From Candidatus Babelota bacterium (GTDB lineage Bacteria > Babelota > Babeliae > Babelales > Vermiphilaceae): 64,000 nucleotides of DNA. The notes under the pieces are model-generated. The model did no database searches. It worked only from the letters and a program-made list of their open reading frames with translations, and had not been told where the DNA came from. Made by a program: the position numbers and the translations under genes. The stretch is taken from contig JAJCZC010000035.1 in the NCBI GenBank assembly GCA_029262575.1, forward strand, positions 19,541-83,540, given 5' to 3'. Shown piece by piece: positions 7,647 to 16,831 of this stretch (its first letter is position 1; each line of letters starts with the position of its first letter).

Positions 7647-9719
7647 ATGCATATAAATACAATTCCTAAAACATTGGCAGTTATAGCCACTTTTTGGCTA
7701 TCATCTATTTATGGGGCCTCGAGCTCTTCGATGAACCTCCAAAACAAAGTCGCTGTAAAAGCACCATCTTATAGTGTGAACAAAACTGCTATGCAAGAAT
7801 TCATTCGTCTGGTTTGGGATGATGTATATAATAATGCAACATTAAAGCAATTTTACGACAATATTATCGGTACAGACAAAGTTAACAAGGCAGCACAAAA
7901 CAAAATAAAAACAATGGTACAAAATGCTTTTGAAGAATCTTGGGAACAACACATTAAGGAGCTCAAATCAAATTCGCCCATAACACCACTTAATACAACA
8001 ACAACCATCTTCTTTAAGCAACAAGTGAAATCACTAATTACAAAAATGTTCATCGAAAATGAAGTGCTCAATATAATGAACACCTGTGTATGTATACCTA
8101 TGCCCGATCGGATAAGTTATACATTTATCCTTGCAGATGATATTCGTCAAAAATTCCGTAATTCACAACAACGCATTGTTATCACCGCATTTGCTTCAGG
8201 TTTACCTTTGCAAGAGTATCTCCTATTAAGCTTATTGACTGCATATGGTTACAACAACCTCGTACTTAACGTGATCGATTTAGGTTACCCAGATCCCGTA
8301 ATGTTACAGAGATTAATAAATAAAACCGGCAAAGCAAATGCACAACGTGCGATCAAACATTATAAAAAACAGGTTATAACTGCGACTAATCTGCAAACAA
8401 AGAACAAAGAACAGAAGCAAAAATGGATCGATGAAAACAAAAAACTTTTTCCTGAATTGGCAAAGTTGCTTGGCATGGGTGAATATGATTCTGGTTACGG
8501 ATACCAAAAAGCACTCGATCACTTTAAGGCATTGTTGCCAAACATTAAGATCAATACATTTGGCAATATGCATGAATATATTGAGTTAACAAAAAGAAAC
8601 GGCTCACTAAAGGCAGACGTTATCACAATTGTTGACCCAGACCTTAACCTCTTTGATATTGCTCCATTTCCATCGGAAGCTAATTTGATTGGTATCACCA
8701 ACAAAACCATATGGAAAAAACAGGATCCTCAATATGCACCACACATATTTGTTACCTTGGCCAAAAACAAACCGATCCAAATTTTTGTTCATGCAAAAAC
8801 GTATAATGAGGCAAAAAATAATGATGTTTTTATAAATGATATGCATAAACTAGTGAGCGCTGCCAAAACAACAGAAGCGAATAAGGCCTATAACACAAAA
8901 TTTAGAGACTGGCTTATCACAACATTCAATGTCCTCAACGCTAAGGCAATCACATCCTTACTGAATAAAAATGCCCAACTGCTAAAAAAAGCAAGGGTCA
9001 AAGACATAACCGATAAACAACTAAATACTATACTAGAAGAATTGATGCATGCAAATGCCGCAATTTTCAACAGAACTTACGAACAGCTTGAAAATGTGTA
9101 CAAAAAAAATCTACCCAAACAAACGATGGCACAAAGAATAGACTTCGGTCTTAAAGCAATAGGTCGGATGAAAGAGCGACTTGATAACATTAAAAATGCC
9201 TATGAACTCATATGGTATTCAGATCCTCATTTAGCATTCCAAGAGCTAGTACAAGAGGCCGCTAAAAATGACGCAATCATCTATCTTTATTATCAAGATG
9301 ATCCTATTGCAGAATATAATTTACCATTTATCCTTGAAAGAGTTAAAAAAAGTGACTATATCAAGCGCGATGTATTTGGTCCAAATGTGGGAAGAATGCT
9401 TATGCAAGCCGGAATCAATGAAGAATCCGATGAATATGACGATATTATACTCGAAGATTCTTCAGATGATTTGAACAGCTACTATGATGATGATGACTAT
9501 ATAGATGACGACATATTTGAAGTTAATCCTGACGATCAATACGGCCGGATCGATCTAAAAACAGGAAAATTAATCATCTGGGACCAAATTAAGCAAAAAT
9601 TCCCTCCTCTTGATCACCTGAGGGCGCCAAAAATGAAGCCGCATAGTAGTCATAACGATATGAACCAAGGAGACCACATAAAAGCGAGCACCTCTACATA
9701 TAAACCTGAAAAACTTTAA
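7647..9719 (+). CDS. Large exported protein of unknown function with acidic C-terminal region
   Basis: A 690-residue protein with a good ribosome binding site (AGGAG) and a signal peptide to about residue 24, followed by ASSSS. It has an alpha-rich body with a conserved-looking stretch (FASGLPLQEYLLLSLLTAYGY, then VLNVIDLGYPD) that feels like a nucleotide- or cofactor-binding fold but has no diagnostic motif. About residues 590-640 form a very acidic, Tyr/Asp-rich segment (ESDEYDD...DDDDYIDDDIFE). No known family is assigned. It is a single-gene unit with its own promoter and may be a lineage-specific secreted factor. Confidence 0.75.
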   Translation: MHINTIPKTLAVIATFWLSSIYGASSSSMNLQNKVAVKAPSYSVNKTAMQEFIRLVWDDVYNNATLKQFYDNIIGTDKVNKAAQNKIKTMVQNAFEESWEQHIKELKSNSPITPLNTTTTIFFKQQVKSLITKMFIENEVLNIMNTCVCIPMPDRISYTFILADDIRQKFRNSQQRIVITAFASGLPLQEYLLLSLLTAYGYNNLVLNVIDLGYPDPVMLQRLINKTGKANAQRAIKHYKKQVITATNLQTKNKEQKQKWIDENKKLFPELAKLLGMGEYDSGYGYQKALDHFKALLPNIKINTFGNMHEYIELTKRNGSLKADVITIVDPDLNLFDIAPFPSEANLIGITNKTIWKKQDPQYAPHIFVTLAKNKPIQIFVHAKTYNEAKNNDVFINDMHKLVSAAKTTEANKAYNTKFRDWLITTFNVLNAKAITSLLNKNAQLLKKARVKDITDKQLNTILEELMHANAAIFNRTYEQLENVYKKNLPKQTMAQRIDFGLKAIGRMKERLDNIKNAYELIWYSDPHLAFQELVQEAAKNDAIIYLYYQDDPIAEYNLPFILERVKKSDYIKRDVFGPNVGRMLMQAGINEESDEYDDIILEDSSDDLNSYYDDDDYIDDDIFEVNPDDQYGRIDLKTGKLIIWDQIKQKFPPLDHLRAPKMKPHSSHNDMNQGDHIKASTSTYKPEKL

Positions 9720-9791
9720 AGGCGATTTTATTATAAATAAAGTTTTAACAAACTTGATCAAAGCTCGACTCCCCAAAGGGAAAAATCAACC

Positions 9792-10442
9792 TCAATGAAG
9801 TAATTTCATCAGTGGGCGCAGGGTGATAATCTCTTGTTGTGCCATTTTTTTGCCGTTGCGCCAAATGTATGCATTAACCTTGATAGGTTTGCTCTTTTGA
9901 GCATGTGTGAGCGCATTAACTAAATCAGCACATCGCACTTGAGCAAGTTGATCAATCTCATTATCGTCAGTTTGCCCGTGCTTGAAGTTGGCCAATATCC
10001 GCTTCGCATTGCGAGCACCAAAATCAATTATATAAAAAACAACTCGATTGCCATATTCTGTTTTTTTAGCAACAATGCCCTTTTTATTTTGACGTATATA
10101 CGCCTTTAACCTGTTGATCGCCCATCCGCCATTATAAGGAATACTTAAATGCGCTTCTTCATTAAACTCTCGTGATGCAGTTATTAGTGGATGACCTTCA
10201 CCTTTTTGCCTGCTGCCGCCAAATGCTGAATATAGGCCCTTATCTTTGCCACCCGTTTCACGGCCCAACAGATAGTAGTGATCATTTGTTTGTTTATCAT
10301 AATAATAGGGCAACACAAAAGCGCCATCGGCATATGTGGCCCCATAACTTGGCTTTTGCCACCAATCAGCTAATGATTCTGCCCAAATAGCAGTAAATAA
10401 CATGGAAATCGAGAAAAATAGACCATATTTATGAGCTTTCAC
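9792..10442 (-). CDS. Exported Nudix-like protein with degenerate Nudix box
   Basis: The start is placed at a GTG with a strong ribosome binding site (GGGAGG, 6 bases away). This gives 216 residues beginning with a clean signal peptide (KAHKYGLFFSISMLFTAIWA). An ATG 39 bases upstream would add a charged leader. The Nudix-like signature is GGSRQKGE...REFNEEAH. The first glycine, glutamates and REF-EE core are present, but there are eight rather than seven residues between E and RE, and the final glycine is missing. Hydrolase activity is therefore uncertain. An intact exported Nudix lies at 52123. Confidence 0.7.
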   Translation of the reverse strand: MKAHKYGLFFSISMLFTAIWAESLADWWQKPSYGATYADGAFVLPYYYDKQTNDHYYLLGRETGGKDKGLYSAFGGSRQKGEGHPLITASREFNEEAHLSIPYNGGWAINRLKAYIRQNKKGIVAKKTEYGNRVVFYIIDFGARNAKRILANFKHGQTDDNEIDQLAQVRCADLVNALTHAQKSKPIKVNAYIWRNGKKMAQQEIITLRPLMKLLH

Positions 10443-10564
10443 ACTAAACCTCCCTTTTATTTTAACCATAAGGCATAACAAGTCTTTATATCAAGGCATG
10501 CGATTATTCCTACTGAGGGCCCTATCACTCAAAGAACTCTCGAAACAGCTAAAATCACCTACGA

Positions 10565-10592
10565 TTGACAAAACGAATAATCTTGCTATAAT
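10565..10592 (+). promoter_or_regulatory. Consensus promoter of the exported three-gene operon
   Basis: A perfect -35 TTGACA (10565-10570) and perfect -10 TATAAT (10587-10592) are separated by 16 bases, 44 bases upstream of the first start codon. It should be a strong constitutive promoter. Confidence 0.7.
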
Positions 10593-10636
10593 TATATGTA
10601 TAATTGAATAAAATGGATTATAAGTGAGAGGTTATC

Positions 10637-11500
10637 ATGTTTTTTAGATTTTTAGCTCTTTTGAGCACAGCATTCCTGTGTTTGGCCCAATCATCTATGT
10701 TGTTTGGCGCAAGCACAAGCAACTCGCAACAAAATATCAATCATATAACGTGCAATAAAGAGATCGTAGATATGTATTTCTTCAAAAATGATCTATTGTC
10801 TCCAAAGGGTCAACATCTCCTTTTTCAAACGAAAAATGAACTCCATCTTTATAACGCACAAACCGATCTAGTTAACAGCAATATCAAATTAGAATTAGAT
10901 GATAACAAAAGACATGTACCACTCTGTGAGATTGATGGATATAAATCCTTAACAAAACTTAAAAGCATATTTGGCAACACGGTGTATTTAATGAAATATA
11001 AAAAGATTAAAAAGATTAATCTTGAAAATTTTGCCCCCAATACTCCAAAAAATCGATGGCCATATACCATCGAAAAGCACTTTGCTCACGATGGCACTCA
11101 AAAAAATGCGTTTTTTTCTTACGATAAAAAATTCCTTATTGCACAATCGGATAAGATGATCACAATTGCTCCTATTGGTGAACAATCAAAATGCACATTA
11201 ACCCCTAAAGAATTTGACAAACAAGACTTCAAGCATATTGCATTGAGCCCAAATAATAAATTGGCCATATGCACGCAAGCAAACAAGATATACTTTATTA
11301 ATTTAGAACAATGCGAATTTATAGAACAGGCACCAAAGAAGATACCCTGGTGGAGAAGATGGTCGAACGCGATCACAAGCAATCCATGGAAAAGTTTTGC
11401 AATTGCACAAACAACACTTATTACTGCCGCAGTAGCAAGTTACGCACTTTATAAATGGAAGCCACAATTATTTAGTAAATTTAAATGGTCATTTTCATAA
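10637..11500 (+). CDS. Exported, C-terminally anchored propeller-like protein
   Basis: A 287-residue protein with a signal peptide (about residues 1-24, ending FGAS). The body has short beta-rich units such as IALSPNNKLAICTQANKIYFINLE, reminiscent of WD40 or propeller blades. A C-terminal membrane helix (about 252-270) is followed by a basic tail. The following gene is a paralogue, and the stretch encoding YALYKWKP is nearly identical at DNA level in both. It is the first gene of an operon of three, all with a signal peptide plus a C-terminal anchor. Role unknown. Confidence 0.7.
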   Translation: MFFRFLALLSTAFLCLAQSSMLFGASTSNSQQNINHITCNKEIVDMYFFKNDLLSPKGQHLLFQTKNELHLYNAQTDLVNSNIKLELDDNKRHVPLCEIDGYKSLTKLKSIFGNTVYLMKYKKIKKINLENFAPNTPKNRWPYTIEKHFAHDGTQKNAFFSYDKKFLIAQSDKMITIAPIGEQSKCTLTPKEFDKQDFKHIALSPNNKLAICTQANKIYFINLEQCEFIEQAPKKIPWWRRWSNAITSNPWKSFAIAQTTLITAAVASYALYKWKPQLFSKFKWSFS

Positions 11501-11515
11501 ATGGATGGTTATATT

Positions 11516-12337
11516 ATGAATAAACGAATCCTACCTTTAGTTCTTTTGAGCGCCACATTATTATATGCGCCACAATTATCAGCAATGATGACGTGCCATA
11601 AATACCAAAATGGCACTGGTCAATGGCATTGCGATACTCAAATCCAACAAGTGCATTTTTACGATGATAACCAAGTTTATCTCAAGGGAGAATCTATAAG
11701 CTTTGGCCTCAATATTGATGAAAATGACTTTAAACAGATCGATAAAGAAATTAATATCCCTCAACCTATAGCAGAAACTGATTCTTATCGCTTGATGCTC
11801 ATAGCACAACAACTGATCGTCAAAGGCAATAGTGGAAGCATTTCAGTTGCCATGAAAGGCCAATCCATTAAAGCATTTTTTTCAGCTAACGAGCGCAATA
11901 TTATCGCCCTTTCACAACAAGAGATAAAAATATTGGGCCCAAAAAATGGACATGTAACTTTTAAAAGAACACCAGAAAACTGTGAATTAATTCCAAATGA
12001 ATGGTTCAGAGATGTTGCAATTAGCCCCAACGGAACAAAACTTGCAATATTAACAACCAAAAATAATGTACACGTTGTAGACGTTTCAAAAATTACGGAC
12101 ACAACCCCATCTTTGCAAACACAGCAAAATGAAACGCTTCAACTTACCTATCAAGAAGAAACGACAACATCAGATAACGTATCCTGGTGGAAAAAATGCT
12201 GGAATAAAATCGTAAGAGATCCTATCCCAACTTTACTAACTGCTACAGCAATTACAGGAATAGCCGGTTACGCACTTTATAAATGGAAGCCACACTGGGT
12301 AAAAAAATGTTTTAGTAAATTTAAATTGTCATTCTAA
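11516..12337 (+). CDS. Exported, C-terminally anchored propeller-like protein (paralogue)
   Basis: A 273-residue paralogue of the preceding protein. The start is placed at the ATG giving MNKRILPLVLLSATLLYAP, a clean signal peptide. The upstream in-frame ATG lies within the ribosome binding region. It shares the blade-like AISPNGTKLAILTTKNNVHVVDV unit (about residues 165-190) and the anchor GYALYKWKPHW. A putative host-facing or periplasmic surface protein. It starts 15 bases after its neighbour's stop. Confidence 0.7.
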   Translation: MNKRILPLVLLSATLLYAPQLSAMMTCHKYQNGTGQWHCDTQIQQVHFYDDNQVYLKGESISFGLNIDENDFKQIDKEINIPQPIAETDSYRLMLIAQQLIVKGNSGSISVAMKGQSIKAFFSANERNIIALSQQEIKILGPKNGHVTFKRTPENCELIPNEWFRDVAISPNGTKLAILTTKNNVHVVDVSKITDTTPSLQTQQNETLQLTYQEETTTSDNVSWWKKCWNKIVRDPIPTLLTATAITGIAGYALYKWKPHWVKKCFSKFKLSF

Positions 12338-12355
12338 TAAATGGAAGGAAATAAA

Positions 12356-13819
12356 ATGACTAAGCGAATACTACTTTTAACCATCTTTGCAATGCCAACA
12401 TTATTTGGCGCGAGTTCGAGCAATAACAATCAGGTTATCACAAAAGGTGATTTTGAATTGTTGGCTCAAGACTTTATGAATGCAGTTCAGCATAAAAATG
12501 CTGAAGGCGCTCTTGCACAGCATAAGCAAATGAGAAGCAAGTTTGGGCGTAAAAAGCGTACTGAAATCGCCGACTTAATTGATACACCTGCTTTTAGAGG
12601 TTTGATACTACATGAAGCTGATAACAATAGAAGTATAAAACAATTCTTCGATTGCTATGTTCCTCAACATCCAATCGCGCAACAAATCAGAAAAAACGAC
12701 TTAAGCAAATTGCGTGCACAACACCAAGAAGAACAAGAGAAAATAGAAAAAGAGCGCAAAACAAACTTACAAAAACTTATCAAAGCGCATGAAAATCAGG
12801 AAGCATTAAAGACAGCAGAAAATAATTTTTTGAGCCTAATGGCTATTTATGATCATACTCAAAATAAGAGAACTCATGTCGAGCAACTTTCATCTGCTTA
12901 TGATCATATTCAAAGCATAAATCAAGAAACTGCAAAAAGTTTAGCTGAGTCACCTGAATTTAGAAAACTTTTTAATCAATTAATTCAGCAAAAAAATAAA
13001 TATGGGTTACAAATCTTGAATAAACTATATAACAACAACAATGAACTTGTGCAACTTGCTGATCCGATTCTTTACCCTGCGCCAGTTGCGTCGCAAAAAA
13101 TGGTCCTTTTTGATGATGTTAATAATAATACTTCAGGTGGTGTTACGCAATTGCAAACTCCCGTTACGCAAGAAAGCGCCTTAGATACAGCACTTAAAGC
13201 AAGCTTATTAACAGCTCAACAAAATCTAAATGATGATGATGAAATGCTAAAAATTGCACTTGCAATATCTCAACAACCACAATATCTTTCGAAAAGTTCT
13301 TCATCAGATGATGATGACTCAGTAATCTTCCCAAGTAGTAGCTCGGATCAACACAATAAACAAACAAAACACGATCACACATTATCACAAGAAGAGCAAG
13401 ACATTCAATGTGCAGTGCTACTTTCGCAGCAACAACCGATTTTTACCTCAACAGGAAGCAACTTGGATAATGCTAAGCAATTAGCTAACGCATTACTACA
13501 ATCAAAGCATAACGAAAATTCGATCCTTCACATTCAAGACACCATTACACAAATCATGGACGAAGTTAGCACTTCTGCCCTTACAGCTAATGAGCTAACA
13601 GAGCTTAGACAACATATCGTGCAATTATTAAGCAACGATGCAGATGATGATAGCTCAGAAAATGATGATGATGATAGCTCAGAAAATGATGATTTTTTGG
13701 ATAACACACAGCAACAACAAGACGAGATCGAGCAGAATAATAACACAAACTTATTTGTGGGCGGCGCTATAACAACAGCCATAATCGCCGGCATCATCTT
13801 TTTATTCAGTAATAAATAA
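12356..13819 (+). CDS. Exported, tail-anchored protein with UIM-like motifs
   Basis: A 487-residue protein started at the ATG after GGAAGGAAATAAA. A signal peptide (about residues 1-20, ending FGASSS) is followed by a helical, partly coiled region (about 110-230). Four short segments then match the ubiquitin-interacting motif core (hydrophobic-x-x-Ala-x-x-x-Ser): L276-S283, L298-S305 (after DDDEM), I350-S357 (after EEQD) and L376-S383. The repeated acidic DDDDSSEND segment (about 425-448) precedes a C-terminal membrane helix (about 462-482) and the tail FSNK. UIMs are eukaryotic ubiquitin-binding helices, so it may act in a host cell. Binding is inferred from motifs only. Confidence 0.75.
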   Translation: MTKRILLLTIFAMPTLFGASSSNNNQVITKGDFELLAQDFMNAVQHKNAEGALAQHKQMRSKFGRKKRTEIADLIDTPAFRGLILHEADNNRSIKQFFDCYVPQHPIAQQIRKNDLSKLRAQHQEEQEKIEKERKTNLQKLIKAHENQEALKTAENNFLSLMAIYDHTQNKRTHVEQLSSAYDHIQSINQETAKSLAESPEFRKLFNQLIQQKNKYGLQILNKLYNNNNELVQLADPILYPAPVASQKMVLFDDVNNNTSGGVTQLQTPVTQESALDTALKASLLTAQQNLNDDDEMLKIALAISQQPQYLSKSSSSDDDDSVIFPSSSSDQHNKQTKHDHTLSQEEQDIQCAVLLSQQQPIFTSTGSNLDNAKQLANALLQSKHNENSILHIQDTITQIMDEVSTSALTANELTELRQHIVQLLSNDADDDSSENDDDDSSENDDFLDNTQQQQDEIEQNNNTNLFVGGAITTAIIAGIIFLFSNK

Positions 13820-13878
13820 ACGCTCCCCACAGCAAGTTACTGGATTTAAAAAAAAGAATTATACTTCTACTTAACATG

Positions 13879-13915
13879 AAAAAAGAGCGGCACCTTTACA
13901 GCTGCTCTTTTTTTT
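13879..13915. terminator. Rho-independent terminator
   Basis: The stem AAAAAGAGCGGC pairs with GCTGCTCTTTTT (one G-U pair) around a 9-base loop, flanked by A and T runs. It can end the three-gene operon at 13819 and works in both directions. Confidence 0.75.
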
Positions 13916-13957
13916 GTGCACAAAATAGGTACAATGAAATAAAAAAGGATATAAAGC

Positions 13958-14713
13958 ATGCAACTAAAAGAGCTAACTAATTATTTGAATTCGTATCTTG
14001 AAATCGATAAAGTTAACGACACCTGTTTTAACGGGCTACAAATTGAAGGCAAACAGGAGATCAAAAAAATCGCATTTGCCGTTGATGCCTGCCTTGATAG
14101 TTTTGAACACGCCATTGCAACACAAGCGGATATACTTATCGTTCACCATGGACAATTTTGGGAATTTACAAATCCATCAATCACCACATGGAACAAAAAA
14201 AGAATTGCAAAACTGCTTGAACATAATATTTCGCTTTATGCAGCACATTTGCCTCTTGATCGCCATAAAGAAGTTGGCAACAATGCACAACTCATTAAAC
14301 TGTTAGATGGCAACATAGATCGCCCTTTCTATATCAAAAAAGGAACCAACATTGGTTGGGTTGGCAAACTAAATAAAAAACAAAAACTAACCGACATTGC
14401 AAACACGCTCAACAAAAAACTTGAAACCGAATGTATTGTGGTGCCATTTGGCGACCAAACAATTGAAACTATAAGTGTTGTTTCTGGCGGTGGTGGCTAT
14501 GGCGGTTTTTGGAATAGCTTAAAAGAAGATGTTGATCTTTACCTCACCGGCGATTCAGCCGATATTTTCCAGACAGCAAAAGATGCCCAAATTAATGTTA
14601 TCTTTGCTGGGCATTATGCCACTGAAACGGTTGGCCTGAAAGCATTGGCGCAACATTTGCATGAACAATTTAATGTTGAAACTGAATTCATCAGTCTACC
14701 AACCGGACTATGA
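13958..14713 (+). CDS. Nif3-like dinuclear metal centre hexameric protein
   Basis: A 251-residue protein with all the metal ligands of the Nif3/YbgI family: H63 and H64 (VHHGQFW), D101 (HLPLDRH), and H219 and E223 (GHYATET). The length matches the single-domain bacterial form. The fold forms hexameric rings. A GTP cyclohydrolase-like role (FolE2/Nif3) has been suggested for some members, but the function is not settled. The start has a good ribosome binding site (AAGGAT). It converges on and overlaps by 6 bases the Cys-rich gene on the other strand. Confidence 0.9.
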   Translation: MQLKELTNYLNSYLEIDKVNDTCFNGLQIEGKQEIKKIAFAVDACLDSFEHAIATQADILIVHHGQFWEFTNPSITTWNKKRIAKLLEHNISLYAAHLPLDRHKEVGNNAQLIKLLDGNIDRPFYIKKGTNIGWVGKLNKKQKLTDIANTLNKKLETECIVVPFGDQTIETISVVSGGGGYGGFWNSLKEDVDLYLTGDSADIFQTAKDAQINVIFAGHYATETVGLKALAQHLHEQFNVETEFISLPTGL

Positions 14714-15040
14714 ATCATCTGCCAATTGCTGCGGGACACAACATGGACAACAATAATGTGTTAACATGCAACAATTATTGTTTTGATATTTTTTATTCAC
14801 TTCATAAGGATCGACATATCTATTGTGTAAACAATTTTTTTCTCGTGGATCACGATTCGGTGCACCGCAAAAGTTTGTGCAAATCAATGGACAAGAAACA
14901 ATCGATGCAAGTATCTGCATGAGATAATTAGGCCTACTTGAAACTAAGATTGTTTCTTTTGTGACATCTTGTAATTCCTGATCAGACGCTAAAGCACCTG
15001 AAAACATAAACAAAAATAAAGGCATGCATTGTTTATACAT
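14708..15040 (-). CDS. Small exported Cys-rich protein (CCPCC family, copy 2)
   Basis: A 110-residue protein started at MYKQCMP after GGGTGG. An in-frame ATG three codons upstream overlaps that site. It has a signal peptide to about residue 18, then a mature chain with a C-rich end reading LTHYCCPCCVPQQL. It is paralogous to the gene 33 bases upstream (15074-15370), sharing QALA/QILASIVSCP and the CCPCC tail. The cysteines suggest disulfides, metal binding or host lipid attachment; which one is unknown. No known family. Confidence 0.7.
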   Translation of the reverse strand: MYKQCMPLFLFMFSGALASDQELQDVTKETILVSSRPNYLMQILASIVSCPLICTNFCGAPNRDPREKNCLHNRYVDPYEVNKKYQNNNCCMLTHYCCPCCVPQQLADDS

Positions 15041-15073
15041 GTTTGCCACCCTTTCAGAAAAAAATCAATCACC

Positions 15074-15370
15074 CTATCGCAACTGTTGTGGCACGCAACA
15101 CGGACAACAATAATGCGTCAATGCACAGCAATCATTCAGATCATATGGCTCGGCCACATCATATGGGGCAACATAAGTATTATGCAATGGATTATGCTCA
15201 CGCACATCTTTATCTGGCCGGCAAAAGGCTGTAAAGCTAATTATGGGGCACGAAATAATCGCTGCGAGCGCCTGCATTAAACAATTTGGTTGCTCTGGCT
15301 GTTGCTCACCACCATCGTTTGCAAACATTATATTACAAGTTAAAAACAAAGGTATTATATATTTTTTCAT
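15074..15370 (-). CDS. Small exported Cys-rich protein (CCPCC family, copy 1)
   Basis: A 98-residue protein started at MKKYIIPL after a strong AAGGAG site. The longer reading upstream lacks one. It has a signal peptide to about residue 17, then an acidic Gln/Glu stretch, then IISCPIISFTAFC, VREHNPLHNTYVAPYDV and the terminal LTHYCCPCCVPQQL. It is first of two tandem paralogues. The conserved spacing of the last six cysteines is the main clue to function. Confidence 0.7.
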   Translation of the reverse strand: MKKYIIPLFLTCNIMFANDGGEQQPEQPNCLMQALAAIISCPIISFTAFCRPDKDVREHNPLHNTYVAPYDVAEPYDLNDCCALTHYCCPCCVPQQLR

Positions 15371-15522
15371 GCCTACTCCTTGCATATGTTTTATGAACAC
15401 CGCTCACACAATAACAGCTTATTTTTTTTGTTGTCAAGGGGTAATGAAAATACGAAGCTTGACTTGCATAATCTCTAAACGTAGAATGCAAGTAATTAAA
15501 AAAACAAAAAAGGAGCTCTTCA

Positions 15523-15705
15523 ATGCTCAAAAAACTTAACTTACACAAACTTGCTCATGCAGACACTCACAAAACAATCGATCGGGTTGGTGGTGCAACA
15601 ATTGTAAAACATTTTATGTTTTTAAGCATGACGCAAATGTATATGAATATTGAATCACAAGTCTCAATTAACAAAAGGACAATATGTTGCACGCAAAAAA
15701 AATAG
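15523..15705 (+). CDS. Possible 60-residue small protein
   Basis: A short reading frame with a textbook ribosome binding site (AAGGAG, 7 bases from ATG), which is the reason to keep it. The product is basic at the start (MLKKLNLHKLAHADTHK) and ends with ICCTQKK. It overlaps the start of the next gene by 22 bases. There is no similarity I recognise, and no signal peptide. It could instead be a translated leader for the downstream gene. Confidence 0.35.
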   Translation: MLKKLNLHKLAHADTHKTIDRVGGATIVKHFMFLSMTQMYMNIESQVSINKRTICCTQKK

Positions 15706-16547
15706 CTTACCTCCTATCATTATGCGCGATTAATCTTTTTAGTGCCAATGACGACCGAAGGTCCCTTATAAACGCATCTAGTTCATCCGATGAAGAGCTC
15801 CTTATTCTACAGCCTCAAACATCAATTTCTGCAGAAATTGATAAATTCACCTGCAAAGATGATTATAATGGTCTGATTAAATGGCTTAAAAAAGAAAAAA
15901 GCACCCTTAAACGACAACACATCCTCAGCATTATGAAATATACTGAAAAGCAATTTAGCGGAGTGTGTGAGCCAGATGATGATCTAGAAACAGATATCAG
16001 AATCATCCATAATGATATAGAAAGAGTTCGAAAAGAACTCGGAAAAATACCACAAGTAACACATATTAAAAAAAGCGAAACATTCGACTTTGATACGGCA
16101 CTTGCACTCCATAAGACCCCATCCTCCTTAGTCTCATTCATACGTGACCTAACATGCATCACTAATGCCCAAGCACAGCGTATAGAACGATACCTTGAAA
16201 CCTACTTACAGAAAAAACAACCGAAAATTGCATCCAATAAACAGTCTTTTTTAAACGCAAAGAACGAATATGAAAGAAAGAAAAAGGAGCTACAAAAACT
16301 TACATCCATATTAGATAGCCTAACAAGATCAAAAATCATAATGCGAGGCTGCCTACCCTACCAAGACGAAGACACTAGCAACACCTATTGCTGCAAACCT
16401 GACGCAGATCCATGCAACCTGAAGAACAATCTTTGCGTGAATACGTGCAATTTCCCATTTCGATATTTATGCTGTATACCACTTGCAACTATCTTTAACT
16501 GCCTTACATTCCCTTGCTGCCCTCAAGTATCATATAAAGGAAATTAA
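15684..16547 (+). CDS. Exported protein with Cys-rich C-terminus
   Basis: A 287-residue unrecognised protein. The signal peptide is about residues 1-20, and mature Ser-rich N-terminal sequence (NASSSSDEE) follows. A helical middle part contains a coiled segment (about 190-215). Roughly the last 60 residues hold many cysteines (YCCKPDADPC, NLCVNTCNF, LCCIP, FPCCPQ). The terminal CC pairs recall the two small Cys-rich proteins encoded just upstream on the other strand, so these three may form a related group. Confidence 0.65.
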   Translation: MLHAKKIAYLLSLCAINLFSANDDRRSLINASSSSDEELLILQPQTSISAEIDKFTCKDDYNGLIKWLKKEKSTLKRQHILSIMKYTEKQFSGVCEPDDDLETDIRIIHNDIERVRKELGKIPQVTHIKKSETFDFDTALALHKTPSSLVSFIRDLTCITNAQAQRIERYLETYLQKKQPKIASNKQSFLNAKNEYERKKKELQKLTSILDSLTRSKIIMRGCLPYQDEDTSNTYCCKPDADPCNLKNNLCVNTCNFPFRYLCCIPLATIFNCLTFPCCPQVSYKGN

Positions 16548-16561
16548 ATAAAACAAAACAA

Positions 16562-16592
16562 TAGTTGACCGGATTTCATAATCTGGCCAACT
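16562..16592. terminator. Stem-loop after the Cys-rich protein gene
   Basis: AGTTGACCGGATT pairs imperfectly with AATCTGGCCAACT (one wobble, one mismatch) around a 5-base loop, 14 bases after the stop. No T-run follows, so termination is likely but not certain. The remaining intergenic stretch to 16831 shows nothing else clear. Confidence 0.45.
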
Positions 16593-16831
16593 TAGTATGC
16601 AAGAAGAAAATGCTCTCGTTAATCAAGATAGCTCTTGTTTTCTCAATACTCGTAAATTCGTTGAACGATGCCTTCTACATTGCATTCCTTTAAGCATCCT
16701 CAATAGCTGCTATATTTTTTGCCCCTGCCCTAAAGACAACCCTTATTGAGTTGGCTTTAACTCATTGTTGCTAAATACATAAACGTTTACCTATAATGCA
16801 TTGTATTATAAGTATTATTTACAGGGAAATA

